Source: Paracoccus thiocyanatus (GTDB lineage Bacteria > Pseudomonadota > Alphaproteobacteria > Rhodobacterales > Rhodobacteraceae). From it: a stretch of 64,000 nt of DNA. Below the pieces are notes generated by a model. It made no database searches. It had not been told where the DNA came from and saw nothing but the letters and a program-made list of their open reading frames with translations. Position 1 is the stretch's first letter. Each line of letters starts with the position of its first letter. The position numbers were made by a program, and so were the translations under genes. The stretch covers positions 1-64,000 of the forward strand of contig NZ_FTMK01000012.1 of assembly GCF_900156255.1 (NCBI RefSeq). The letters are read 5' to 3'. Of this stretch, positions 45,425 through 55,282 are shown piece after piece.

Positions 45425-46246
45425 TCAGGCTTTCATGCGATAGCCGGTGGCCAGCCAGCGCCAGGCGGTGAACAGGACCAGCGCCACGGCCAGGCCGCAG
45501 ACCAGCAGCCCGCGCAGCGCCGGCGCATCCGAAACCCCGGCAAAACCATAGCGCGCGCCGTCGATCAGATAGAAGATCGGGTTCCAATGCGCCAGCATGC
45601 GGAACGGACCGGGCAGCGCCTCGACCGAATAGAATGTGCCCGACAGGAACGACAGCGGCGTCACGATGAAATTGGTGATCGCGGCCATCTGGTCGAATTT
45701 CTGCGCCACGATCCCGGCCAGCAGCCCCAGCCCGCCCATCAAAAGCGCGCCCAGCACCACGAATCCCAGCGCCCAAAGCGGATGCGCCAGCCCCTGCCCG
45801 ATCACTAGCGCCATGCCAAGCGCGATGGCCGCGGCCACGATCAGCGCCCGCGCCACCGCGCCGATCAGATAGCCGGCCATGATTTCGGCCGGCGACAGGG
45901 GCGGCATCAGCGTGTCGACGATATTGCCCTGCATCTTGGCCGAGATGATGCTGGAGGAGGTGTTGGCAAACGCGTTCTGGATCACCGTCATCATCAGGAT
46001 GCCGGGGCCCAGAAAGGCCAGATAGGGCAGGCCCATCACCTCGCTCCGGCTGCGCCCCAGCGCCAGCGCAAAGACGATCACGAACAGCGCCGAAGTCATC
46101 AGCGGCGCAAAGATGGTCTGCTGCCAGACGCTCATGAACCGCATGATCTCGCGCCGGCTCAGCGTGTAAAGGCCCAGCCAGTTCACCTTGCCAAAGCGGC
46201 GCACGCCCATCTGGCGGAATCCGGGACGGTTCGAGATCGGCTGCAT
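45425..46246 (-). CDS. ABC-2 type transporter permease
   Basis: 273 residues with six membrane helices and the ABC-2 pattern (VIQNAFANTSSSIISAKMQGNIVDTLMPPLSPAE, then PLSFLSGTFYSVEALP). The family exports polysaccharides, drugs or lipids together with an ATPase. No ATPase gene is beside it in this window, so the partner must lie elsewhere. It diverges from gcrA across 130 bp. Substrate is unknown. Confidence 0.88.
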   Translation of the reverse strand: MQPISNRPGFRQMGVRRFGKVNWLGLYTLSRREIMRFMSVWQQTIFAPLMTSALFVIVFALALGRSRSEVMGLPYLAFLGPGILMMTVIQNAFANTSSSIISAKMQGNIVDTLMPPLSPAEIMAGYLIGAVARALIVAAAIALGMALVIGQGLAHPLWALGFVVLGALLMGGLGLLAGIVAQKFDQMAAITNFIVTPLSFLSGTFYSVEALPGPFRMLAHWNPIFYLIDGARYGFAGVSDAPALRGLLVCGLAVALVLFTAWRWLATGYRMKA

Positions 46247-46376
46247 CGGGGCTCCTTGAATTTGCGGGCTCGGATGGGTAAGTCTGGCTATCCCCGGATT
46301 TAAGGCCGGGTCTTGCGGAATTGAAGCCACTAGCACGAAGGCACCGGGTTGCACGCCGGTGCAGGAAAGGCAAGCC

Positions 46377-47012
46377 ATGTCCTGGACCGACGAGCGCGTC
46401 GAGACGTTGAAACGCATGTGGGCCGAAGGCCAGTCGGCCAGCCAGATCGCCAAGGAGCTGGGCGGCGTGACCCGCAACGCGGTGATTGGCAAGGTCCACC
46501 GCCTGGGCCTGTCCAACCGGACCGAAGAAGGCGCCGCCGAGCCCGCGCCCGAACCCGCCGCCAAGCCCGTCCCGCCGTCCCCGGCACCGGCGCCGGCGCC
46601 GGCGCCAGAACCCCGGCCCGCCCCGGCGCCCGAGCCGAAGCCCGCGCCCGAGCCCAAGCCGGCGGCCGCGGCCCCCGCGCCCGAACAGCCCGCGGCCGAG
46701 CCCGCGCCGCCGCAGCCCGTCAGCTTCAACCGCCGGCCCATCGTGCCGGCCGGCCAGCCGCTGCCGCCGCAGCCCTCGGCCAACGAGATCAGCCCCGAGG
46801 CGCTGGCCTCGGTCCGCGAGGTGGAAAAGCGCGCCCGCAAGCTGACGCTGATGGAACTGACCGAACGCACCTGCAAATGGCCGATCGGCGACCCGGCGAC
46901 CGACAAGTTCTGGTTCTGCGGCCTGCCCTCGGTGCCGGGCAAGCCCTATTGCGAGGCGCATGTCGGCGTGGCCTTCCAGCCGATGAGCTCGCGCCGCGAC
47001 CGCCGTCGCTGA
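46377..47012 (+). CDS. gcrA: GcrA cell-cycle transcriptional regulator
   Basis: 211 residues. The N-terminal HTH (SWTDERVETLKRMWAEGQSA, then SQIAKELGGVTRNAVIGKVH) and the C-terminal sigma70-binding Cys-rich part (ERTCKWPIGDPATDKFWFCG, PGKPYCEAHV) are typical of GcrA. In Caulobacter it senses GANTC methylation and activates sigma70 promoters. Between the two ends is a very long Pro/Ala/Glu/Lys linker, residues about 55-125, longer than usual. Its methylase, CcrM, is encoded 13 kb away in this window. Confidence 0.95.
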   Translation: MSWTDERVETLKRMWAEGQSASQIAKELGGVTRNAVIGKVHRLGLSNRTEEGAAEPAPEPAAKPVPPSPAPAPAPAPEPRPAPAPEPKPAPEPKPAAAAPAPEQPAAEPAPPQPVSFNRRPIVPAGQPLPPQPSANEISPEALASVREVEKRARKLTLMELTERTCKWPIGDPATDKFWFCGLPSVPGKPYCEAHVGVAFQPMSSRRDRRR

Positions 47013-47013
47013 G

Positions 47014-47457
47014 ATGCCCGATTTCCCCCGGCTCGCCGCGCTGGCCGTCACGCTGGACGGCTGCGGCGATGCGGCGCGCGCGCTGCTGGTGCGCCGCCGC
47101 AACCCGCCCGATGCCGGGCTTTGGGGCTTTCCCGGCGGCCATGTCGAACCCGGAGAGACGGCGCTGGACGCCGCCGCCCGCGAACTGGCCGAGGAAACCG
47201 GCGTGACCGCCCTGCCCCGCGCCTATCTGGACAATATCGACGTGATCGAGCGCGGCGCAGACGGCGCGCTGCGGTTCCATTTCCTGCTTGCCGCGGTCCT
47301 GTGCGAGCATGTGGCGGGCGATCCGGTGGCGGCCGACGACGCGCTGGACGCCCGCTGGGTTTCTGTCGGCGACATCCTGGACGGTCGGTTGCCGCTTAGC
47401 GCCGGTGTGGCCGCGGTGATCCGAAAGGCGCTGGCCCAGCAGGCGGCGGCACGCTGA
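47014..47457 (+). CDS. NUDIX hydrolase
   Basis: 147 residues with an intact Nudix box at residues 42-64 (G42-x5-E48-x7-R56-E57-L58-x-E60-E61-x-G63-V64). It cleaves nucleoside diphosphate-X substrates with Mg2+; ADP-ribose or oxidised nucleotides are usual, but the specificity is unknown. It starts 1 bp after the gcrA stop, so it is probably translated from the same message. Its 3' end overlaps the convergent membrane-protein gene by 62 bp. Confidence 0.9.
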   Translation: MPDFPRLAALAVTLDGCGDAARALLVRRRNPPDAGLWGFPGGHVEPGETALDAAARELAEETGVTALPRAYLDNIDVIERGADGALRFHFLLAAVLCEHVAGDPVAADDALDARWVSVGDILDGRLPLSAGVAAVIRKALAQQAAAR

Positions 47458-48109
47458 CCGGCCAACCGCCGCGCCCTCGGCGGGCCGTATAGACCAGCGC
47501 CTGCACCAGCATCACATAGGCCGCCAGTTCCAGCAGTTCCTCGATCCGGCCGGTCACGGTCACAAGGCGCGGATCGGCCGCGATTCCCAGCGCCGCCAGC
47601 TTGCGTCCCAGCCCGTCCAGCGTCTTGGCCAGGACGATCAACAGCACCGATCCGCCGGCCAGCCAGCAGGCCGGCCGGCCCTGGCGCAGCCCCCGCCACC
47701 AGCAGGGCGCGGTCACGGTCGCAAGCCGCCAGGCGCAAAGCAGGATCAGCGCCACCACCGCCAGCCCCACCGCCTTTTCCCAGGCCGGTGCCGGGCCGGA
47801 ATATAGCCGCAGTTGCAGCACCCCTTCCGAGGTCAGCCGCTTGTCCAGATCGAATTCCCGCAACGCCAGCAGGGCCAGGACCAGCGGGACATGCCATTGC
47901 CGGCGGTCGCTTTCCCCGCATCCGCAGCCGCACCACAGCAGGATGCCAGCAAACAGCAGCACCGGCGACATCAGTTCGACCGCATGGCCTTCGTCGAAGA
48001 CCGAGGCGACCGAATCATTCAGCGCCAGATCGACGCCAAGAAACAGCAGCGTCGCGCCAAGGATCAGGGCCAGGGTAAAGGCGGGCTGAAGGATACGGTC
48101 TTGAAGCAT
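47396..48109 (-). CDS. Predicted membrane protein of unknown function
   Basis: 237 residues with about five hydrophobic helices (near 9-27, 45-60, 70-86, 112-130 and 148-166). [11 protein letters not shown]ys-rich turn follows helix 2. The C-terminus is basic and Pro-rich. Start at 48109; the longer upstream frame does not look coding. It diverges from metG and its last 62 bp overlap the NUDIX gene on the other strand. I do not recognise a family. Confidence 0.6.
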   Translation of the reverse strand: MLQDRILQPAFTLALILGATLLFLGVDLALNDSVASVFDEGHAVELMSPVLLFAGILLWCGCGCGESDRRQWHVPLVLALLALREFDLDKRLTSEGVLQLRLYSGPAPAWEKAVGLAVVALILLCAWRLATVTAPCWWRGLRQGRPACWLAGGSVLLIVLAKTLDGLGRKLAALGIAADPRLVTVTGRIEELLELAAYVMLVQALVYTARRGRGGWPVSVPPPAGPAPFGSPRPHRR

Positions 48110-48271
48110 GCCGCAAGCATTGCCCGCCGCCCCGGCCCTGGCAAGCAGGATGACGGTTTTATGACTGCCCGGCCCTGGGACGCGCGGCTGATCGGGGCCG
48201 AATGCCCGAGGTGCTGGCCTTCGCCCTCCATGCTGGATAAAGAAACGCCAGCAACCCAACAGGAGCCGATC

Positions 48272-49990
48272 ATGGCGCGGCATCTCATCACCTCGGCGAT
48301 CCCCTATATCAACGGGATCAAGCATCTCGGCAATCTTGTCGGCTCGCAGCTTCCTGCGGACCTTTACGCCCGATATCTGCGCCAGCGCGGCCACGAGGTG
48401 ATGTTCATCTGTGCCACCGACGAACACGGCACCCCGGCCGAACTGGCCGCCGCCAAGGCCGGCAAGCCCATCGCCGTCTATTGCGCCCAGATGCACGACG
48501 TCCAAGCGGAAATCGCACGCAATTTCGGCCTGTCCTTCGACCATTTCGGGCGGTCGTCATCGGAACGCAACCATGTCCTGACCCAGCATTTCGCCGGCCA
48601 ACTGGACGCGAACGGCTGGATCACCGAGGTCGAGGAAAAGCAGGTCTATTCCATCGACGACGGCCGCTTCCTGCCCGACCGCTATATCGAAGGCACCTGC
48701 CCCAATTGCGGCTATGACAAGGCGCGCGGCGATCAATGCGAGAATTGCACCAAGCAGCTTGACCCGACCGACCTGATCGAGCCGCGCAGCGCCATTTCCG
48801 GCTCGACCAACCTGGAGGTGCGGGCAACCAAGCATCTTTACCTGCGCCAGCGCGCGCTCAGGGACCGGATCGCCGCCTGGATCGACAGCAAGACCGACTG
48901 GCCGATCCTGACCACCTCGATCGCCAGGAAATGGCTCAATGACGGCGACGGCTTGCAGGACCGCGGCATCACCCGCGACCTGGACTGGGGCATCCCGGTC
49001 AAGAAAGGCGACAAGCCCTGGCCGGGGATGGAGGGCAAGGTCTTCTACGTCTGGTTCGACGCCCCCATCGAATATATCGCCGCCACCGCCGAGGGCGCCG
49101 ACAAGGCCGGCCTGCCCGACAGCGCCTGGCGGCGCTGGTGGCGGCTGGACGAGGGGGCAGAGGACGTGACCTATACCCAGTTCATGGGCAAGGACAACGT
49201 GCCCTTCCACACCCTGTCCTTTCCGGCCACGATCCTTGGCTCGGGCGAGCCGTGGAAGCTGGTCGATTACATCAAAAGCTTCAACTACCTGACCTATGAC
49301 GGCGGCCAGTTCTCGACCAGCCAGGGGCGCGGCGTGTTCATGGACCAGGCGCTGTCGATCCTGCCCGCCGATTACTGGCGCTGGTGGCTGCTGTCCCACG
49401 CCCCCGAATCCGGCGACAGCGAATTCACCTGGGAGAATTTCCAGCAATCGGTGAACAAGGACCTGGCCGATGTTCTGGGCAATTTCGTCAGCCGCATCAC
49501 CAAGTTCTGCCGGTCGAAATTCGGCGAAACCATCCCCCAGGGCGGCAGCTACGGCGCCGAGGAAGAGGCGCTGGTCGAGGCGCTGACCACCCGCATCCGC
49601 GCCTATGAAGCCTTCATGGATCATGTCGAGATCCGCAAATCGGCCGCCGAGCTGCGCGCGATCTGGGTCCTGGGCAACGAATACCTGCAAGCGGCGGCGC
49701 CCTGGTCCACCTTCAAGACCGACCCCGACAAGGCGGCGATGCAGGTGCGTCTGGGCCTGAACCTGATCCGGCTTTACGCGGTGCTGTCGGCGCCCTTCAT
49801 CCCCTTTGCGGCGGATGCGATGCTGGATGCGATGCGGACCCAGGACCGCGCCTGGCCGCAGGACGTGCGCACCGCCCTGGCGGCGCTGCCCCCCGGCCAT
49901 GGCTTTACCGTGCCCGAGGTGCTGTTCGCCAAGATCAGCGACGAAAGCCGCGACGAATGGCAACAGCGGTTCCAGGGGATTCGCGACTGA
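48272..49990 (+). CDS. metG: Methionyl-tRNA synthetase (class with altered KMSKS motif)
   Basis: 572 residues. The HIGH motif is HLGN (18-21), the Zn knuckle is [17 protein letters not shown], and the catalytic core is standard. The KMSKS loop reads QFSTS at 346-350, so both lysines are lost. Class-I architecture and the anticodon-binding helical end are kept, but the C-terminal dimerisation domain of Escherichia coli MetG is absent. An ACAGGAG ribosome site precedes the ATG. If no other metG exists in the genome this is the essential enzyme; it could also be a second-type MetRS. Confidence 0.88.
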   Translation: MARHLITSAIPYINGIKHLGNLVGSQLPADLYARYLRQRGHEVMFICATDEHGTPAELAAAKAGKPIAVYCAQMHDVQAEIARNFGLSFDHFGRSSSERNHVLTQHFAGQLDANGWITEVEEKQVYSIDDGRFLPDRYIEGTCPNCGYDKARGDQCENCTKQLDPTDLIEPRSAISGSTNLEVRATKHLYLRQRALRDRIAAWIDSKTDWPILTTSIARKWLNDGDGLQDRGITRDLDWGIPVKKGDKPWPGMEGKVFYVWFDAPIEYIAATAEGADKAGLPDSAWRRWWRLDEGAEDVTYTQFMGKDNVPFHTLSFPATILGSGEPWKLVDYIKSFNYLTYDGGQFSTSQGRGVFMDQALSILPADYWRWWLLSHAPESGDSEFTWENFQQSVNKDLADVLGNFVSRITKFCRSKFGETIPQGGSYGAEEEALVEALTTRIRAYEAFMDHVEIRKSAAELRAIWVLGNEYLQAAAPWSTFKTDPDKAAMQVRLGLNLIRLYAVLSAPFIPFAADAMLDAMRTQDRAWPQDVRTALAALPPGHGFTVPEVLFAKISDESRDEWQQRFQGIRD

Positions 49991-50016
49991 TAGCCGCCCC
50001 TGGCGGGTCGGACGGG

Positions 50017-50038
50017 CCTGTGGCATTGCCGCCACAGG
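50017..50038. other. Perfect hairpin downstream of metG
   Basis: CCTGTGGC and GCCACAGG form an 8-bp stem with a 6-nt loop, 27 bp after the metG stop. No T-run follows, so it may protect or attenuate message rather than terminate. The 183-bp gap also holds a long-range ATCGCCG/CGGCGAT pairing. Confidence 0.4.
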
Positions 50039-50173
50039 TGGGCCGGCACGGGAAATGATCCCTTGAGCCACCGGCGGCCGGCTGGTTAATCGCCGGCAGC
50101 TACCCAGGTCGCGGCGATGCCCTTTCGTCCTTTCGGCCCAGGCAAAAATCCCTTCCTGTATCGCGAGGTGACG

Positions 50174-52246
50174 ATGCCGTCCTTTCCCGCCCCCCACCAT
50201 GCCGGCGCGCGCCGCGGCCGCAACCTTCGCGCCGCGCTGCTGTCGCTGACGGCGCTTTGCACCCCGGCGCTGGCCTTGGCGCAAGAGGGCGCCGACGTGG
50301 TCGAGCTTGACACCGTCATCGTCACTTCGGCGTCGTCCATCGCGACCTCTGTCCAGGACGCCCCCGCCTCTATTACCGTGATCGATCAAAGCGATATTCA
50401 GGCCAAAGGTGCGCGCCATCTTCAAGACGTGCTGCGGACGGTTCCGGGTCTCAACTTGACCCGCGGCAATGACGGCAATTCGCAGGTGTCGTTCCGCGGC
50501 CTTTCCTCGAACCGCACCCTGACGCTGATCGACGGCAAGCGGGTTAGCAGCCGCAACACCTTTGCGCGCCATTACCAGGGCGATCTGCAAATCGTTCCTT
50601 TGGATGCGATCGAGCGAATCGAGGTCGTGCGCGGCCCCATGTCCACCCTTTACGGTTCGGACGCCATGGGGGGTGTCATCAATATCATCACCAAGAAGGC
50701 GACCGACACGTGGTCGGGCTCTCTGACCACCGATTTCGCCTTTGCCGATGAAAACAGCACCGCCGACAGCCGGTCGATCTCGGGCTATGTTTCTGGTCCG
50801 CTGGGCGGAAACCTCAACCTGTCGGCCTGGGCCAAGCTGGCGGAAATCGAGGCACCGGAAGCGCCCTATGGGTATTCCGTGGGCCGTGGAGACGTGATTA
50901 CTCCGCTTTATGCTTCCAACGGCACCCGCACGAAAACACTAGGCGCGCGGCTGACGTGGATCCCGCGGGACGGGATGGAATGGGGTGCCGAAGCACAAGC
51001 CTCCGTCGACGACTACCTTGGCGATGCCGGCGCGCATGACGCCAACGAAGTGACCAAGAAAAGCCTCGGCCTGACCAACGAATGGCAGTTGGGCCAAGGG
51101 CACCTGTCCAGCTACCTGCGCTACGAAACCTCGGCCAACGAGTCATGGAACTCGACGGACGAGGTCTGGAACGACGCCATCGACTATGACACGACCACCC
51201 TGGAAAGCCGCTATACCTCGCAGACCAGCCTGACCGGCCGGCAACTGGACTATACCATCGGCGGTCTGATCGCGCATGAAAAGCTGAGCGATCCGCAAAC
51301 GTCCGATGCGTTGATCGAGGGTTCGGTCAATACGGCCGCAATCTATGCCGAAGGCCGCCTTCAGGCCACCGATGCGCTAAGCCTGACCACCGGCCTTCGT
51401 GTCGACCATCACGAACGCTTCGGCACCCATGTCACGCCGCGCATCTATGCCAACTACGATTTCGGCAACGGGCTGATGCTGAAAGGTGGCTATTCCCAAG
51501 CTTTTGTTGCGCCGGACCTGCGCAACCTGAATCCCAATTACGAAATGGGCTCCCGCGGCAACGGTTGCAAACCCTACCAAGGCCCCTGCACCATTGTCGG
51601 CAACCCCGATCTTCAGCCGGAAACCTCTGACAACTACGAGATCGGACTAAACTATCAGGGCGATCGCAGCAGCTGGGAAGTCACCGCCTTCTATAACGAC
51701 GTCGAGGACATGATCAGCGCCCGCCGCATCCGCCCCGCGGTGGGCGACGAGCCGGCCCTGTTCCAGCGGGACAACTTCGATTACGGCAAGACCGCCGGGA
51801 TCGAGTTCGGTCTGGATTATCGGGTCATGGACGACCTGACCTGGACCACCTCGGGCACCTATATCGCCAAGTCCGAGTTCAAGTATGGTGACTTCGACAC
51901 CGCCTATCCGATGGCCACGACACCCAAGTGGAACATCACCACGGGCCTGGACTGGCAGGCCAATGACCGCCTGAACTTGTCGGGCGAAGTTGTCTATGTC
52001 GGGAAGCAAGCCGGCTACGTTGTCGAAGACGGCCTTGTCGTCGGCGACGAGGAGCAGGCTTCGGTTCCGGCGGGCCAGAACAGCAAGGCCTATTATCTGG
52101 TCAACGTGGCGGCTGCCTATGATTTGAACGATACGGCCACCTTGAATGTCGGCATCGACAACCTTTTCAACGGACAGCCGGAAACGGATGTTTCGTATCG
52201 GGAGAATGGCCGGCTGTTTACGCTGGGCATCACCACCCGCTTCTGA
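50174..52246 (+). CDS. TonB-dependent outer membrane receptor
   Basis: 690 residues. A signal peptide (ALLSLTALCTPALALA) precedes the TonB-box-like DTVIVTSASS, a plug domain (QDVLRTVPGLNLTRGNDGNS, RIEVVRGPMSTLYGSDAMGG) and a 22-strand barrel ending in GRLFTLGITTRF. The disulphide pair in NGCKPYQGPCTIVGN and the 'NPDLQPETSDNYEIG' stretch suggest a ferric-siderophore or FepA-like type, but the ligand is not proven. Codon choice is visibly less GC3-biased than its neighbours. A strong terminator follows. The start at 50174 is preferred over 50117. Confidence 0.9.
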   Translation: MPSFPAPHHAGARRGRNLRAALLSLTALCTPALALAQEGADVVELDTVIVTSASSIATSVQDAPASITVIDQSDIQAKGARHLQDVLRTVPGLNLTRGNDGNSQVSFRGLSSNRTLTLIDGKRVSSRNTFARHYQGDLQIVPLDAIERIEVVRGPMSTLYGSDAMGGVINIITKKATDTWSGSLTTDFAFADENSTADSRSISGYVSGPLGGNLNLSAWAKLAEIEAPEAPYGYSVGRGDVITPLYASNGTRTKTLGARLTWIPRDGMEWGAEAQASVDDYLGDAGAHDANEVTKKSLGLTNEWQLGQGHLSSYLRYETSANESWNSTDEVWNDAIDYDTTTLESRYTSQTSLTGRQLDYTIGGLIAHEKLSDPQTSDALIEGSVNTAAIYAEGRLQATDALSLTTGLRVDHHERFGTHVTPRIYANYDFGNGLMLKGGYSQAFVAPDLRNLNPNYEMGSRGNGCKPYQGPCTIVGNPDLQPETSDNYEIGLNYQGDRSSWEVTAFYNDVEDMISARRIRPAVGDEPALFQRDNFDYGKTAGIEFGLDYRVMDDLTWTTSGTYIAKSEFKYGDFDTAYPMATTPKWNITTGLDWQANDRLNLSGEVVYVGKQAGYVVEDGLVVGDEEQASVPAGQNSKAYYLVNVAAAYDLNDTATLNVGIDNLFNGQPETDVSYRENGRLFTLGITTRF

Positions 52247-52267
52247 ACGGTCCTTTGGACCCGGGTC

Positions 52268-52295
52268 AGGGCCGTCCGCAAGGGCGGCCCTTTTT
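52268..52295 (+). terminator. Intrinsic terminator after TonB receptor gene
   Basis: AGGGCCGTCC and GGGCGGCCCT form a 10-bp stem (one G-T pair) with loop GCAA, followed by a T-run. It lies 21 bp after the receptor stop. Confidence 0.85.
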
Positions 52296-52369
52296 GCTGG
52301 CGACGGGTGGAACCTCGGGACGTAACACCGCATGATCGTCCAAGACCGACCGACAAGAAGGGAACGCCC

Positions 52370-53290
52370 ATGACCCATTGCATCCTGATCGGCACCCCCG
52401 TGGACGAGGGGCAGCGGCGGGCGGGTTGCCTGATGGGCCCGGCCGCCTATCGCGTGGCCGGGCTCGCCTCGACCCTCGCCGAGCTGGGCCATGGCGTCGA
52501 GGACCGCGGCGACCTGTCCCCCGCCCCCGGCCGCGGCCAGACCTGCGCCAACCCCGCCGTGCATCACCTGCCCGAAACCATCGCCTGGGCCGAGGCGATC
52601 CGGGCGGCCGGCATCTCGGCCATGGAACAGGGCATGCCGATCTTTCTGGGCGGCGATCATGCGCTGGCGCTTGGCAGCCTGGCCGCGGCGGCGGCCCATG
52701 CCCATGCGCTCGGCCGGCCGCAATTCGTGCTGTGGCTGGACGCGCATAGCGATTTCCACACCGTCCAGACCACCCAGTCCGGCAATCTGCACGGCACGCC
52801 CCTGGCCTATGCGGCAGGGCGGCCGGGCTTCGATCCCTTTCCGCCCTTTCCCGCGCCGATCCCAGCCCGCAACATCTGCATGTTCGGCATTCGCAGCGTG
52901 GACGGGGCCGAACTTGCCGCCCTGCGCGAAACCGACATCGTGGTCAACGACATGCGCGTGCTGGACGAACGCGGCGTCGTCGCGCCGCTGCGCGAATTCC
53001 TGGACCGCGTGCGCGCGCATGACGGGCTGCTGCACGTGTCGCTGGACGTGGACTTCCTGGACCCCTCGATCGCGCCCGCCGTCGGCACCACCGTGCCCGG
53101 CGGCGCGACATTCCGCGAGGCGCATCTGGTCTGCGAGCTATTGCACGATTCGGGGCTGATGACCTCGCTGGATCTGGTCGAGCTGAACCCGTTCCTGGAC
53201 GAACGCGGGCGCACCGCGCGGCTAATGGTCGATCTTGTCGGCTCGTTGATGGGGCGCAAGGTCTTCGACCGCCCGACGCGCAGCTTCTAG
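52370..53290 (+). CDS. rocF: Arginase
   Basis: 306 residues. Manganese ligands are present in GGDHALALG (94-102), DAHSDFH (from Asp124) and LDVDFLDPS. The ureohydrolase cleaves arginine to ornithine and urea. NLHGTPLAYAAG and GTTVPGG are typical of arginase rather than agmatinase. The start at 52370 has an AAGGGAA ribosome site. It is not linked to the argF-argD block, 8 kb away, which makes arginine. Confidence 0.93.
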   Translation: MTHCILIGTPVDEGQRRAGCLMGPAAYRVAGLASTLAELGHGVEDRGDLSPAPGRGQTCANPAVHHLPETIAWAEAIRAAGISAMEQGMPIFLGGDHALALGSLAAAAAHAHALGRPQFVLWLDAHSDFHTVQTTQSGNLHGTPLAYAAGRPGFDPFPPFPAPIPARNICMFGIRSVDGAELAALRETDIVVNDMRVLDERGVVAPLREFLDRVRAHDGLLHVSLDVDFLDPSIAPAVGTTVPGGATFREAHLVCELLHDSGLMTSLDLVELNPFLDERGRTARLMVDLVGSLMGRKVFDRPTRSF

Positions 53291-53331
53291 GACTTGCCAT
53301 TCCCCCGCCCGCCAGCTAGCCAATTTCCGGC

Positions 53332-53417
53332 GCGGGCGTGGCGGAATGGTAGACGCATGGGACTTAAACTCCCTGGGGCGCAAGCCCGTGCGGGTTCAAG
53401 TCCCGCCGCCCGCACCA
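53332..53417 (+). tRNA. tRNA-Leu (anticodon TAA)
   Basis: 86 nt with CCA. Acceptor GCGGGCG pairs with CGCCCGC, anticodon arm GGGACTTAAACTCCC with TAA, a long variable arm (TGGGGCGCAAGCCCG), and T-arm GCGGGTTCAAGTCCCGC. It lies 41 bp after arginase. Confidence 0.95.
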
Positions 53418-53790
53418 TCATCGCAAGACCAGGGCCGGCCATGGCGCGAAACATCCGCGCCTTGCCAGCAGCCCATTATCGCCCAAGCGCGGCCGGCGCG
53501 GCGTGACGGCTGCGCATGCGAGACCGCAGGCAGGCCATCCTGGGACGGCCGCCCGCGATCCGCAAAGAAGGGAACGGCAAGGCGCACCGGTTCGCCTGTT
53601 CCTGCCATCGCAAGGCCCTTACCACCACGTTCGGGCCCTCCGACATGTCCCCCCCCTGCCGGCACCCTTCCTTACCCCGGCTGCCGCCGCGCCGCAAACG
53701 CCAACCAGCCGGGTTTTTAAACAAACCGTCTTGGTTCACCGGCCCGGCTCGGCTAGGGTCGCGCCGGAATCCGAACCCCAGGAGAACCCG
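53418..53790. other. Intergenic region without a supported gene
   Basis: 373 bp between tRNA-Leu and the DUF4170 gene. Open frames cross it on both strands but look like GC-rich noise, with Arg/Pro-heavy translations. No RNA gene, repeat or clear promoter was recognised, except that TTTTTAAAC near 53710 is AT-rich and may belong to the next gene's promoter. Confidence 0.5.
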
Positions 53791-54036
53791 ATGGCACAGC
53801 GCCTTCACCTTGTTTTCGGCGGCGAACTCATCGACCCCACCCGAACCGAGTTCCGCGACACCAAGGACATCCATATCGTCGGCATCTTCCCGAACTATGC
53901 CCAGGCCCATGCCGCCTGGAAGGCCGAGGCGCAGCGCACCGTGGACAGCGCCCATACCCGCTATTTCATCGCCCACCTGCACCGGCTGCGCGACGAAGAA
54001 CGCGAGGTCAGCCCGACCGAGGAACTGGGCAGCTAG
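53791..54036 (+). CDS. DUF4170 family protein
   Basis: 81 residues. MAQRLHLVFGGELIDPTRTE and FRDTKDIHIVGIFPNYAQAH are typical of DUF4170, a small alphaproteobacterial protein always met near lipid A genes. No catalytic motif is known. An AGGAGAAC ribosome site precedes the ATG. It starts a DUF4170-waaA-lpxK block. Confidence 0.9.
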   Translation: MAQRLHLVFGGELIDPTRTEFRDTKDIHIVGIFPNYAQAHAAWKAEAQRTVDSAHTRYFIAHLHRLRDEEREVSPTEELGS

Positions 54037-54049
54037 GCGCGCGCAGGCG

Positions 54050-55282
54050 ATGCGCCCCTCGGGCCCGACCGCATCCCTGGCGCTTTGGCTGCATCTGCGC
54101 CGCGCCGCGGCGCTGGCCGGCGGGCCGGTCGGGCCGGTGGCCGCGCCGCCCGGCGACGGCCCGCTGATCCTGCTGCATCTGTCCGAGCGCGGCGAAGAGC
54201 CGCCCCAGGCGGGCGCGCTGGTCACGGCGCTGGTGGCGCGCCGGCCGGGGCTGCGCTTTGCCTTCCTGGGTGCGGCCCCGCCGCCAGACGCGCTTCCTGC
54301 CGGGCTGCGCGCCGTGTCCCTGGCCCTGCCCGGCGATCCGGCAGGCACGCGCAGCCTGATCCGGGCGCTTGGGCCACGCGCGGCGCTGATCCTGGGCGAC
54401 CAGCTTCCGGCCGCATTGATCACCGAGATGGCCGAGCAGCGCCTGCCCGTCATCCTGGCCGAGGCGCGGCTGGCCGGGCATAATCGGCGCGCTTCATGGC
54501 GGGGGGCGGTCGATCGCGGCCTGATGGACAAGATCACCCGCATCCTGGCGCCCGACCCCGCGGCAGCGGCGACCGCGCGCCGGCTGGGCGCGGCGCCCCA
54601 GCGGATCGAGCTGACCGGCCCGATCACCGAAACCCGCCCGCCCCTTGCCGCCAACGAGGCCGAGCGCCGCGCCCTGGCCCAGATCCTGGCCGGCCGCCAT
54701 ATCTGGCTGGCCGCCTGCCCCACCCTGCCCGAGGCCAGGGCGGCCCTTGCCGCGCATCAGGCGGCCCTGCATCACAATCACCGCGCGCTGCTGATCCTGG
54801 CCGGCCTGCCCGACCAGGCGGTCCCCGAGATCCGGGCCGGGCTTGAAGCCCTTGGCCTGGCTGCGGTCCTGCGGTCGGACGACGAAGACCCTTCGCCCGA
54901 CGACCACGTGCTGATCGCCGAGGACACGCATGAAATGGGGTTGTGGTATCGGCTGGCCCCGGTCTGCTTCCTGGGCGGCACGCTGCTGCCGGGGCCGGGC
55001 CTGGCCCCGCGCCATCCCTTCGAACCGGCGGCCCTGGGCTCTGCCATCATCCACGGGCCGGCAACCCAGGTGCATGGGGCCGAATGGGGGCAACTGGACG
55101 GCGCCTCTGCGGCGCGGCTGGTCATGGATGCGGCAGAACTGAGCAGCGCGGTCGCCGATCTGTCGGCGCCCGACCAGGCAGCGGCGCTGGCCGGCGTCGC
55201 CTGGTCGGTCAGCACCGGCGGCGCCGCCGTTCTGGCCCGCATCGCCGAAATCGTCGTCGCCGCATTGGAGGAAGCCCCATGA
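54050..55282 (+). CDS. waaA: 3-deoxy-D-manno-octulosonic acid (Kdo) transferase
   Basis: 410 residues, GT-B fold. The N-terminal part ([14 protein letters not shown]) lacks the usual start detail, but [18 protein letters not shown] and the C-terminal [33 protein letters not shown] match WaaA/KdtA. It transfers Kdo to lipid A precursor at the inner membrane. The first 30 residues may be a membrane anchor, weakly hydrophobic. Overlaps lpxK by 4 bp. Start at 54050, 13 bp after DUF4170. Confidence 0.9.
   Translation: MRPSGPTASLALWLHLRRAAALAGGPVGPVAAPPGDGPLILLHLSERGEEPPQAGALVTALVARRPGLRFAFLGAAPPPDALPAGLRAVSLALPGDPAGTRSLIRALGPRAALILGDQLPAALITEMAEQRLPVILAEARLAGHNRRASWRGAVDRGLMDKITRILAPDPAAAATARRLGAAPQRIELTGPITETRPPLAANEAERRALAQILAGRHIWLAACPTLPEARAALAAHQAALHHNHRALLILAGLPDQAVPEIRAGLEALGLAAVLRSDDEDPSPDDHVLIAEDTHEMGLWYRLAPVCFLGGTLLPGPGLAPRHPFEPAALGSAIIHGPATQVHGAEWGQLDGASAARLVMDAAELSSAVADLSAPDQAAALAGVAWSVSTGGAAVLARIAEIVVAALEEAP

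Noticed and set aside
49991..50173. Possible cobalamin riboswitch upstream of the TonB receptor
   Set aside because: The fragment GGGAAATGATCCCTTGAGCCAC hints at the element, but the required upstream and downstream boxes (ACAGGGAA-like and GCCACTG) are not present in order.
53516..54049. N-terminal extension of the waaA frame back to 53516
   Set aside because: It runs through the DUF4170 gene in another frame; the translation is Arg/Pro-rich and unlike the family. The ATG at 54050 fits.
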